A DNA stretch of 6,384 nt from CAVAVT01 sp963592185 (GCA_963592185.1 CAVAVT010000084.1:1-6384), one strand, 5' to 3'; counted from the stretch's first letter, positions 1-4,793 are shown. A program made the numbers and translations. Notes: generated from the sequence alone by a model not told the origin.

Positions 1-237
1 ATCCTCTGTGGAATCATATTTTTTGCTTAAGCCAACACCGTTTTCAATATCGTTGATTGAACGTTCCAAGGAATTGGGGCCGTCAACTATTTCAAACGGA
101 ATCTTCCCCTGAATGTCAATCTGGTGCATAAGCATATTAACCGCTGTGCTCATGTTGAGACCCATACGCTTCAGTCTGGCATCAACACGCTTTTTTAGCT
201 CATCATTTACTCGAACCTGCAAAATTGCTGTAGCCAT
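1..237 (-). CDS. RelB/DinJ-family type II antitoxin, 3'-truncated by the window edge
   Basis: Reading the complement from ATG at 237 gives 79 codons with no stop to the window edge, so only the C-terminus is missing. The protein begins MATAILQVRVNDELKK, a beta strand plus helix typical of the ribbon-helix-helix DNA-binding domain of RelB/DinJ antitoxins. It continues with MGLNMSTAVNMLMHQI and IQGKIPFEI (about residues 25-50), which closely match the family signature (GLNMSTA...GKIPFEI). In this family the N-terminus dimerises and represses the operon, while the C-terminal tail wraps and neutralises an mRNA-cleaving RelE/YafQ-type toxin. Family members are usually about 85-100 residues, so roughly 10-20 are off-window. 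The start is supported by an AAGGAG Shine-Dalgarno (complement of 247-252), 9 nt upstream. The toxin gene is expected just left of position 1, but this cannot be seen. Confidence 0.9.
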   Translation of the reverse strand, partial: MATAILQVRVNDELKKRVDARLKRMGLNMSTAVNMLMHQIDIQGKIPFEIVDGPNSLERSINDIENGVGLSKKYDSTED

Positions 238-258
238 ATGTATCATCTCCTTGCTACA

Positions 259-287
259 ATTATAGCATACAGACAATATACATACAA
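259..287 (-). promoter_or_regulatory. Promoter of the antitoxin gene (extended -10)
   Basis: On the minus strand a perfect extended -10, TGCTATAAT (complement of 259-267), lies about 20 nt upstream of the antitoxin start codon. The -35 position (282-287) reads only TTGTAT at 17 bp spacing, a weak match that the extended -10 would compensate for. TGTATG occurs twice across the -35/spacer, a repeat pattern that could be an operator for autorepression by the ribbon-helix-helix antitoxin. That last point is inference. Confidence 0.65.
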
Positions 288-301
288 TGTCACGACAAAT
301 T

Positions 302-2362
302 TTACACTCTTTTCCCCAGTCCTGCATCTTCCAGCAGTTCTGGGTGCTTGACTATCCAGCCGGTAAGTTCCATCTGGGCATCTCGCTCTGGCTCAAACTC
401 AGCGGTATCCATATCCAGCGGAAGTTCTTTGGAGGAGACCTTTAGGGACTGTGCCGTCCGGTCAGCATAATAGCCCATTTTCTCCTCGGTCATCCAGCAA
501 TAAGGAGACACCACATGGTCAATCTTTTCCGTAAGGGGCTGAGCCGTGGAATAATACTCAAATCCCTCCGGCGCAATCAGCTCAAAAATGGTAGGCATGA
601 TATTCATATGTCCGCCAATAATGTTGTTCCCCAGCATCTCCGGAGTAAGCTCCGGATGATACATTGCAAAGGAAGTGAGGAACCTGTCACGCAGGCTCGG
701 CTCACGGCGTTCCACCACATCAAACTCAAAGGGGATAATTGGTACAGCATGGTCCCCGGTAACGATAAAGAGGCTGTCCGGGAATGCCTCCCTCATGGTG
801 TCGATAAAATGCACCAAAGCCTGATCCGTGTACCATACTCCGCCCATTTTCTTCCGTGTCGCCTCATCCTTCTTCAAAGCCTCCGGCGCCTCCGGCATGA
901 CTTTTTCAATGTCAAAGCCCATTTCCTCAAAGGGCATGTTATATGGGCCGTGATTGGATGTGGTATATAGAAAATGGAAGGATGGACCCTCATCATTTTG
1001 CTTGATAATATCTGCCGCCGTATCCAAAAATACATGGTCATAGATGCCAAGCCAGGTTCTTGGCGCATCCTTTGCGCAAAAATCTGGTCCGCCGTGACAG
1101 GCATCAAAGCCTATTGCCGGGGCAAAGTGGTCCAGACTGCCCCAGGTAAGACCGCCGCCATACCAAAATTCTGTCCTGTAGCCCAGCTTTTTCAGCTGAA
1201 CAGGAAGGGAGCTTTCAAGACGTCCATACCAGAAATCCTTATTCTCATTCAGTTCCATGTCAGAATCATAGATTCCTGTGAAAAGGCTCACCAGTGAAGG
1301 CTGGGAAACCAGCCCGGCAGAAAGAAAATTATTGATGGAAACCGTATGGGGATCCCTGCGGAATTTCTGACTTCCCTCCATCAGGTTCAGCTTGTCATAT
1401 ATGGAGTCAAAGGGGGCCTGTGCATGGCTTTCCCCCAAAAGGAAAAATATATGCCTTGGCGGAGTGATTTTACAGCCCTTCGCCTTACGCAGGAACAGCT
1501 TCAAAGGATTTGCCGCCTTGTCCCCTTCCTGCAGGGAAAGCAGATTTACACCTCCGGGAAGAACCGGCTTCATGATTTCGGCGGATTCCTCATCAGAGTG
1601 CTCCAGTGCCGCATTTGCTGGATGTTTCCACACAATTTCCAAGGCTACCAAGTCATCCATAGTGGCTTTTGCCATAAAAATATCATTTTTAACAATGGCA
1701 GGAACCTCATCCCACTCAGGCTTGTCCCTATGGCGGAAGGTTCCACCAAAGCGCATCCAGTAAAACAGTGCTACAGCCCCAAGGAACACAAAAGTGTTGA
1801 AGCCGTACTGAAGCCATGGGGAAAGAAGTGTTATCTCTGGAAGCCCCACAGCAGGAATACTCAGCAATGTCTTTCCTGCAACGGTGCAAAGCGCCATATA
1901 GGGAATATATCCCAGGAGAATCCACACACCATGATTCTGGTTGAAAAAAATATCCGCCAGATTGTTTTTATCCGCATTTTTCCCCAGCCAGACTGTGCGG
2001 TTGAAGGTATCATGAAAATGGAAGTAAAATATCAGCTTTGCCATGAAGGCTGTGTAGAGCACTCCAAGGTAAATATCCATCAAAACTATACGCACCGTAT
2101 CCGATACATTATTATATGTAGGAAAAAACGCAGATGGGATGCTGACCAGCACCATAAACGCAAGAAATACGTAGGCATTCCAGTCCATTCCCCACCAAAA
2201 TCCATACCGGAAACAGTGATACCATTTTTTCCACTCCCCGGCTGGGCTTTTCTTCGGTCCGTAAATCAATATAAAAATCAGCCTGAACAGGGCGCATACA
2301 ATGGGCGCCAGCAAAAACAGCCAGAAATCATGCTGTATTCCTTCAAAAAATATAGAAAACAT
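302..2362 (-). CDS. LTA synthase/MdoB-like membrane phosphotransferase (sulfatase fold)
   Basis: A 686-residue protein. The N-terminal part has about five membrane segments (roughly residues 13-35, 58-80, 91-115, 146-170, 187-204). A linker follows, then an alkaline-phosphatase/sulfatase-fold domain from about 300 to 600, expected outside the cytoplasmic membrane. Family landmarks are visible: metal-ligand motif FFLLGESHA (E311), a nucleophile-region motif SQPSLVSLFTG (353-363), TTSNHGPYNMP (467-477, H471), FIVTGDHA (D537, H538) and GGHMNIMPTIFELI (H585). Such enzymes move phosphoglycerol or phosphoethanolamine from phospholipid head groups onto lipoteichoic acid, glucans or other envelope glycolipids; the acceptor here cannot be told. 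LtaS/EptA enzymes use Thr as nucleophile, whereas this protein has Ser (S353, or S356). The start is supported by a TGAGGT ribosome site (complement of 2369-2374), 6 nt upstream. No hairpin terminator is seen after the stop, so read-through into the antitoxin gene is possible. A hydrolase of the same fold is the main alternative. Confidence 0.85.
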   Translation of the reverse strand: MFSIFFEGIQHDFWLFLLAPIVCALFRLIFILIYGPKKSPAGEWKKWYHCFRYGFWWGMDWNAYVFLAFMVLVSIPSAFFPTYNNVSDTVRIVLMDIYLGVLYTAFMAKLIFYFHFHDTFNRTVWLGKNADKNNLADIFFNQNHGVWILLGYIPYMALCTVAGKTLLSIPAVGLPEITLLSPWLQYGFNTFVFLGAVALFYWMRFGGTFRHRDKPEWDEVPAIVKNDIFMAKATMDDLVALEIVWKHPANAALEHSDEESAEIMKPVLPGGVNLLSLQEGDKAANPLKLFLRKAKGCKITPPRHIFFLLGESHAQAPFDSIYDKLNLMEGSQKFRRDPHTVSINNFLSAGLVSQPSLVSLFTGIYDSDMELNENKDFWYGRLESSLPVQLKKLGYRTEFWYGGGLTWGSLDHFAPAIGFDACHGGPDFCAKDAPRTWLGIYDHVFLDTAADIIKQNDEGPSFHFLYTTSNHGPYNMPFEEMGFDIEKVMPEAPEALKKDEATRKKMGGVWYTDQALVHFIDTMREAFPDSLFIVTGDHAVPIIPFEFDVVERREPSLRDRFLTSFAMYHPELTPEMLGNNIIGGHMNIMPTIFELIAPEGFEYYSTAQPLTEKIDHVVSPYCWMTEEKMGYYADRTAQSLKVSSKELPLDMDTAEFEPERDAQMELTGWIVKHPELLEDAGLGKRV

Positions 2363-2398
2363 GTCTCTACCTCACAAAATTAATTTTCATATTTCTTT

Positions 2399-2404
2399 AT
2401 TATA
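2399..2404 (-). promoter_or_regulatory. -10 box for the membrane phosphotransferase gene
   Basis: The complement of 2399-2404 is a perfect TATAAT, 37 nt upstream of the ATG at 2362, giving a leader of about 30 nt. No convincing -35 is present at 16-18 bp (ATGTTA/TGTTAA region), so the promoter may depend on an activator, or the -35 may be weak. Confidence 0.5.
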
Positions 2405-2442
2405 CAATAAAAAGGAAACATTAACATTATTTACGCCACGTT

Positions 2443-2457
2443 AATATTCAGAAAATT
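2443..2457. promoter_or_regulatory. CodY-box-like palindrome
   Basis: AATATTCAGAAAATT matches the published CodY consensus AATTTTCWGAAAATT at 14 of 15 positions. It lies about 40 bp upstream of the minus-strand -10 of the phosphotransferase gene. It also overlaps the probable start of the plus-strand structured RNA, so it could affect either unit. CodY binds when branched-chain amino acids and GTP are plentiful. The sequence match is direct; function depends on a codY gene in this genome, which is not visible here. Confidence 0.45.
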
Positions 2458-2561
2458 TAAGCTATCTGGCACGGGGGCTGCCTTACCAGTGGCAAGGAAA
2501 AATCGACTAAAGCTTCATATTAAATTACAAAACAGCTCAGGAAATCCCGGGCTGTTTTTTT
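2454..2561 (+). ncRNA. Candidate structured small RNA, family not recognised
   Basis: About 108 nt with coherent folding and no ORF. An outer pairing AATTTAA (2454-2460) with TTAAATT (2520-2526), helped by GCT/AGC, encloses GC-rich hairpins. GGCA (2468-2471) can pair with TGCC (2479-2482). Alternatively CCTTACC (2481-2487) pairs with GGCAAGG (2491-2497) around an AGT loop with one A/C mismatch. These two pairings exclude each other. The 3' end is the intrinsic terminator at 2531-2561. A possible promoter is TTAACA (2421-2426) with TAATAT (2442-2447), but the spacer is only 15 bp. I do not recognise a riboswitch, 6S, SRP or tmRNA core. No gene follows directly on the plus strand, so a stand-alone sRNA is likelier than a cis leader. 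Transcription is inferred, not shown. Confidence 0.35.
2531..2561 (+). terminator. Intrinsic terminator, plus strand
   Basis: AACAGCTC (2531-2538) pairs with GGGCTGTT (2549-2556), eight pairs with one G-U, over a 10-nt loop, followed by a seven-T run (2555-2561). The reverse strand ends in a shorter T-run, so it may also stop leftward transcripts weakly. It closes the candidate RNA starting near 2454. Confidence 0.75.
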
Positions 2562-2566
2562 GCGGC

Positions 2567-2591
2567 AAAAAAAAACAGAGCCTATGCTCTG
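2567..2591 (-). terminator. Intrinsic terminator, minus strand
   Basis: On the minus strand a perfect six-pair stem CAGAGC/GCTCTG (2576-2581 with 2586-2591) with a four-base loop is followed by nine T (complement of 2567-2575). It faces the plus-strand terminator at 2531-2561 with only about 5 bp between their tails. It is the second stop for leftward transcripts arising around 2.7-2.9 kb. Confidence 0.8.
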
Positions 2592-2626
2592 CAGATATAT
2601 CAATATTATTAGTGCTAAATTTTTAG

Positions 2627-2668
2627 AAAAAAATAGCCGGGTCAATAAGCATTGCTTATTCCCCGACC
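2627..2668 (-). terminator. Strong intrinsic terminator after the micro-ORF, minus strand
   Basis: On the minus strand GGTCGGG (from 2668) pairs with CCCGGCT (ending 2635). An inner AATAAGC/GCTTATT stem with a three-base loop sits inside a small internal loop, for about 14 pairs in total including two G-U. Seven T follow after one A (complement of 2627-2633). It starts 26 nt past the micro-ORF stop codon. In tandem with the terminator at 2567-2591 it marks a leftward transcription unit here. Confidence 0.75.
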
Positions 2669-2693
2669 TTCTCTCAGGCGCTGGGCCCTTCTC

Positions 2694-2762
2694 TTAGCCA
2701 AGATAAGAGAGAAGACCGCAAACACACGCCAAAGACATTACGAAAGAGAAATCCTTCATCAT
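2694..2762 (-). CDS. Hydrophobic 22-residue micro-ORF (leader peptide or small toxin-like)
   Basis: On the minus strand ATG at 2762 (a second ATG follows at 2759) opens 22 codons, ending in TAA at 2694-2696. The peptide starts MMKDFSFVMSL, continues ACVCGLLSYLG, and is largely hydrophobic with two Cys. A GAGGTG ribosome site (complement of 2771-2776) lies 8 nt upstream, better than expected for a random ATG. The transcript is heavily structured: a GAGA tetraloop hairpin upstream (2801-2818), a hairpin over the stop region (about 2689-2714), then tandem terminators. A short hydrophobic peptide in a structured stand-alone mRNA is typical of type I toxin or small membrane-peptide loci. An attenuation leader is less likely, because the next leftward gene lies beyond two terminators. 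I recognise no named family; translation is unproven. Confidence 0.4.
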   Translation of the reverse strand: MMKDFSFVMSLACVCGLLSYLG

Positions 2763-2786
2763 GGTAACTACACCTCGCTTTCCTTT

Positions 2787-2840
2787 GTGGTATCTATCTT
2801 AAGAAGTTCTCACTTCCTGTTGACAAGGTTATAGTACCAC
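2787..2840. repeat. Inverted repeat enclosing a GNRA hairpin, upstream of the micro-ORF
   Basis: GTGGTATCTAT (2787-2797) is complementary to ATAGTACCAC (2831-2840) with one bulged base. Inside, on the minus strand, AGGAAGT-GAGA-ACTTCTT (complement of 2801-2818) makes a seven-pair stem with a GNRA tetraloop. As RNA this would be the 5' leader fold of the micro-ORF transcript if transcription starts near 2862. A candidate promoter for that start is TTGTCA (complement of 2892-2897) with TATAAC (complement of 2871-2876), though its spacer is only 15 bp. A second TATAAC (complement of 2828-2833) lies in the right arm. Confidence 0.45.
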
Positions 2841-2985
2841 TACGTGAAAAAAAAGACAAATGATAGTTTCGTTATACGATAGGTAATTTTCTGACAATAT
2901 CCTCTTGACAGGCACATCTGTATATGCAAGTCCGCCTACAGTGTATAAAAACATCAATAATTATGGGTAACTTTTTATTTCTATT

Positions 2986-3003
2986 GTAAAACCCCCGTTT
3001 TAC
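2986..3003. repeat. Perfect inverted repeat, operator-like
   Basis: GTAAAAC-CCCC-GTTTTAC is a perfect seven-base dyad with a four-base centre, in the AT-rich region upstream of the permease promoter. No adequate T-run follows on either strand, so it is unlikely to be a terminator. A protein binding site is possible; I do not recognise the motif. Confidence 0.4.
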
Positions 3004-3027
3004 CCCTTTTAAACCAAATGATTTAAC

Positions 3028-3063
3028 AAATTTAAGAAATTTACTTAAAAATTTAAGGAAATT
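3028..3063. promoter_or_regulatory. Tandem CodY-like boxes upstream of the permease promoter
   Basis: AAATTTAAGAAATTT (3028-3042) and AAATTTAAGGAAATT (3049-3063) are near-identical and start 21 bp apart, about two helical turns, ending 15 bp before the -35. Each matches the CodY consensus AATTTTCWGAAAATT at 12 of 15 positions. Amino acid permease genes are common CodY targets. The A/T-rich composition also fits an UP element contacting the RNA polymerase alpha subunit, and chance matches are easier in such sequence. Confidence 0.35.
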
Positions 3064-3078
3064 TCACCCTATACTTTT

Positions 3079-3107
3079 TTGACTATAAATAGGTATTTAC
3101 ATATAAT
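3079..3107 (+). promoter_or_regulatory. Sigma-A promoter of the amino acid permease
   Basis: TTGACT (3079-3084), a 17 bp spacer and a perfect TATAAT (3102-3107) give an 11/12 consensus promoter. Transcription should start near 3114, leaving a leader of about 60 nt before the ATG at 3175. Confidence 0.85.
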
Positions 3108-3127
3108 GATACTTGTCGCAATTTAGG

Positions 3128-3159
3128 GGTATATGTACCATACAATATACACATATACC
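3128..3159 (+). repeat. Leader stem-loop abutting the permease ribosome site
   Basis: GGTATATG (3128-3135) pairs perfectly with CATATACC (3152-3159) over a 16-nt loop. The 3' arm ends directly at the AAAAGGAG Shine-Dalgarno (3160-3167). A stem here could modulate ribosome access or mRNA stability. It also contains the upstream in-frame ATG at 3133, which has no ribosome site. Confidence 0.5.
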
Positions 3160-3174
3160 AAAAGGAGCATTTAT

Positions 3175-4572
3175 ATGAACTTATTTCGTACAAAAAGCAT
3201 TCAACAGATGCAGGATGTTGCAGCCCATTCAGGCATGGCGAAAACCCTTGGGGCAACGGACCTGATTCTCCTGGGAATCGGCTGCGTCATCGGAACAGGA
3301 ATCTTCGTGCTGACAGGTGTGGCAGCGGCACAGTACGCCGGACCTGCGGTGGTACTTTCCTTCATTATATCCGGACTTGCCTGCGCCCTTGCCGGACTCG
3401 CCTATGCGGAGTTCGCCTCCATCGTACCGGCATCGGGAAGTGCTTACACCTATACCTACGCCTCCCTTGGTGAGTTTATCGCCTTTATCGTAGGATGGAA
3501 TCTGATACTGGAGTACACCGTTACCGCCAGTGCCGTGGCCTCAGGCTGGTCCGGCTACGTGGTGGGACTTTTCCAGTCCGCCGGTGTTACCCTTCCAAAG
3601 GCGCTGACTCTGGTTCCAGCTGACGGAGGAATCATCAATCTGCCAGCTATTTTCATCACACTGGTGCTGTCCTTCTTCCTCATTCACGGAACTCAGGAAA
3701 GCACAAAGCTGAACAGGATTTTGGTATTTGTAAAGCTGACCGCCGTGGCTATTTTCCTCCTTCTTGCTATTCCCCATGTGGAAACCACCAACTGGGAGCC
3801 GTTCATGCCCTTCGGCTTCAGCGGAGTTGCCGGAGGCGCTGCAATAGTTTTCTTTGCATACATAGGATTTGATGCTGTGGCAACCTCCGCGGAGGAGTGC
3901 CGCAATCCATCCCGTGACCTGCCAATCGGCATTATCGGTTCACTGGTGGTCTGCACCATGCTTTATGTAGTTGTTGCCGGAGTTCTCACCGGCGTGGTTC
4001 CTTATACTGAACTGAACAATCCGGAGCCGGTGGCATTTGCCCTCCGCTACATCGGATACAATATCGGCTCCGCTGTAGTTGGTGTTGGTGCAATTGCAGG
4101 TATCACCACAGTGCTGCTGGTACTTCTTTACGGTCAGGCACGAATCTTCTTTGCCATGAGCCGTGACGGCATGGTTCCGGCAAAAATCTGCAAGATTCAC
4201 CATCGTTATCACACTCCTTACATTGTAACCATCCTTGGTGCAATATTCGTTTCAATAATTTCCGGTTTTGCCCCCATCGGCCTCATTGCTGAAATGGCAA
4301 ATATCGGTACCCTCAGTGCATTCCTTGTGGCGGCCATCGGCGTAATGGTGCTCCGCATCACCAAGCCCGAGGTACACAGAACCTTCCGCTGCCCTGTGGT
4401 ATGGCTGGTAGCCCCCATGGCTGTTCTTGCCTGCGGATATCTCATGTACAATCTTCCCTGGGAAACCTGGGTAAGATTCGCCGTGTGGTGTATCGCTGGC
4501 TGTGCTGTGTACTTCAGCTACAGTTACGGTCATAGTATCCTCGGCCATGAACAGCATCACGACTTTGAATAA
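3175..4572 (+). CDS. APC-superfamily amino acid permease, CAT/YfnA-like
   Basis: A 465-residue, 12-TM transporter of the amino acid-polyamine-organocation superfamily, resembling the cationic amino acid transporter branch (B. subtilis YfnA/BcaP type). TM1 carries the unwound substrate-site motif GIGCVIGTGIFVLTG (34-48). TM2 to the next loop reads GLAYAEFASIVPASGSAYTY (74-93). TM6 holds FFAYIGFDAVATSAEE (226-241), followed by the family loop CRNPSRDLPIGI. These support proton-coupled amino acid uptake across the cytoplasmic membrane; the substrate is not decidable, with branched-chain or cationic amino acids the usual ones. The start at 3175 is chosen over the in-frame ATG at 3133 because AAAAGGAG (3160-3167) lies 7 nt before it and homologues begin near this point (MNLFRTKSI). 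The tail is His-rich (HSILGHEQHHDFE). It is a single-gene unit between its own promoter and terminator. Confidence 0.93.
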   Translation: MNLFRTKSIQQMQDVAAHSGMAKTLGATDLILLGIGCVIGTGIFVLTGVAAAQYAGPAVVLSFIISGLACALAGLAYAEFASIVPASGSAYTYTYASLGEFIAFIVGWNLILEYTVTASAVASGWSGYVVGLFQSAGVTLPKALTLVPADGGIINLPAIFITLVLSFFLIHGTQESTKLNRILVFVKLTAVAIFLLLAIPHVETTNWEPFMPFGFSGVAGGAAIVFFAYIGFDAVATSAEECRNPSRDLPIGIIGSLVVCTMLYVVVAGVLTGVVPYTELNNPEPVAFALRYIGYNIGSAVVGVGAIAGITTVLLVLLYGQARIFFAMSRDGMVPAKICKIHHRYHTPYIVTILGAIFVSIISGFAPIGLIAEMANIGTLSAFLVAAIGVMVLRITKPEVHRTFRCPVVWLVAPMAVLACGYLMYNLPWETWVRFAVWCIAGCAVYFSYSYGHSILGHEQHHDFE

Positions 4573-4587
4573 TATTTAATGTAAAAG

Positions 4588-4644
4588 GCTTCAAGCTCTG
4601 TATATTTCCTTTGACGGATGTATACATTGTCTTGAAGCTTTTTT
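4588..4644 (+). terminator. Intrinsic terminator of the permease gene
   Basis: GCTTCAAG (4588-4595) pairs perfectly with CTTGAAGC (4631-4638), followed by six T (4639-4644). The long intervening segment has its own TGTATA/TATACA stem (4599-4604 with 4621-4626), giving a two-tier hairpin. It begins 16 nt after the stop codon. Confidence 0.8.
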
Positions 4645-4659
4645 CGTGAAAATAATGTG

Positions 4660-4689
4660 TTGACTTTCAAAATTGCGTTATGATATACT
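4660..4689 (+). promoter_or_regulatory. Upstream promoter (P1) of the acyl-CoA ligase
   Basis: TTGACT (4660-4665), an 18 bp spacer and TATACT (4684-4689), with a TG extension one base before the -10 (TGATATACT). The expected start near 4696 lies at the edge of the FapR-like operator, as expected for a repressible promoter. Confidence 0.75.
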
Positions 4690-4703
4690 CCTATTAGTAG
4701 ATA

Positions 4704-4720
4704 TTAGTACCTAGTAATAA
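4704..4720. promoter_or_regulatory. FapR-like operator
   Basis: TTAGTACCTAGTAATAA is a dyad (TTAnTAC-N3-GTAnTAA). As I recall the Bacillus FapR operator (TTAGTACCTAGTCTTAA), it matches at 15 of 17 bases, including the whole left half TTAGTACCTAGT. It lies at about +8 to +24 of promoter P1, where a bound repressor would block initiation or early elongation. A further half-site TATTAGTA (4692-4699) repeats exactly 10 bp upstream of TATTAGTA at 4702-4709, on the same helix face. FapR represses lipid synthesis genes and is released by malonyl-CoA or malonyl-ACP. The placement before an acyl-CoA ligase gene fits; the regulator itself is not in the window. Confidence 0.65.
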
Positions 4721-4723
4721 ATT

Positions 4724-4732
4724 TTATCCACA
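4724..4732 (+). promoter_or_regulatory. DnaA-box 9-mer
   Basis: TTATCCACA is the perfect consensus DnaA box. It stands alone, 3 bp after the FapR-like operator, in the ligase leader. A single box could allow transcriptional control or DnaA titration, or could be chance. There is no cluster or AT-rich unwinding element to suggest an origin. Confidence 0.35.
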
Positions 4733-4740
4733 GGAACCTT

Positions 4741-4793
4741 CTAAGTGCATTTTCATTTTTTTGAAATAAAATGTGTAGTATAATAACACTTAG
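4741..4793 (+). promoter_or_regulatory. Inverted repeat spanning a possible second promoter (P2)
   Basis: CTAAGTG (4741-4747) is a perfect inverted repeat of CACTTAG (4787-4793). Between them are a nested TTTCA/TGAAA dyad (4751-4755 with 4762-4766) and a perfect TATAAT (4779-4784). Transcription from that -10 would start at about 4791, inside the right arm. No good -35 is seen at 16-18 bp (a T-run), so P2 would need an activator or be weak. On the P1 transcript the repeat would fold as a leader stem-loop. Confidence 0.4.

Noticed and set aside
1346..2383. A 345-codon plus-strand open frame antisense to the membrane phosphotransferase
   Set aside because: It is in codon phase with a gene that has clear family motifs, and its product is a low-complexity basic sequence with no domain. 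The same applies to the shorter plus-strand frames at 515-970 and 974-1297.
2454..2561. Cobalamin or other known riboswitch, read on either strand
   Set aside because: The minus strand contains a GCCACTG string as in cobalamin switches, but the rest of the B12-box core is absent. On the plus strand no known aptamer core could be matched by eye.
2642..2725. An alternative minus-strand frame from GTG at 2725: 27 residues, hydrophobic start and basic tail
   Set aside because: The composition is toxin-like, but there is no ribosome site before the GTG and the frame ends inside the terminator stem. The overlapping ATG frame at 2762 has the good Shine-Dalgarno.
2652..2834. A 60-codon plus-strand ORF across the intergenic region
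   Set aside because: It starts inside the terminator hairpin of the opposite strand, has no Shine-Dalgarno, and is antisense to the better-supported micro-ORF unit.
2905..2949. A plus-strand promoter from TTGACA (2905-2910)
   Set aside because: The -35 is perfect, but no -10-like hexamer lies at 16-18 bp: TATATG is only 10 bp away and TATAAA is 33 bp away.
3133..3174. A 14-codon N-terminal extension of the permease
   Set aside because: The upstream ATG has no ribosome site and lies in the leader stem-loop. The start at 3175 has AAAAGGAG at 7 nt and matches the usual N-terminus of the family.
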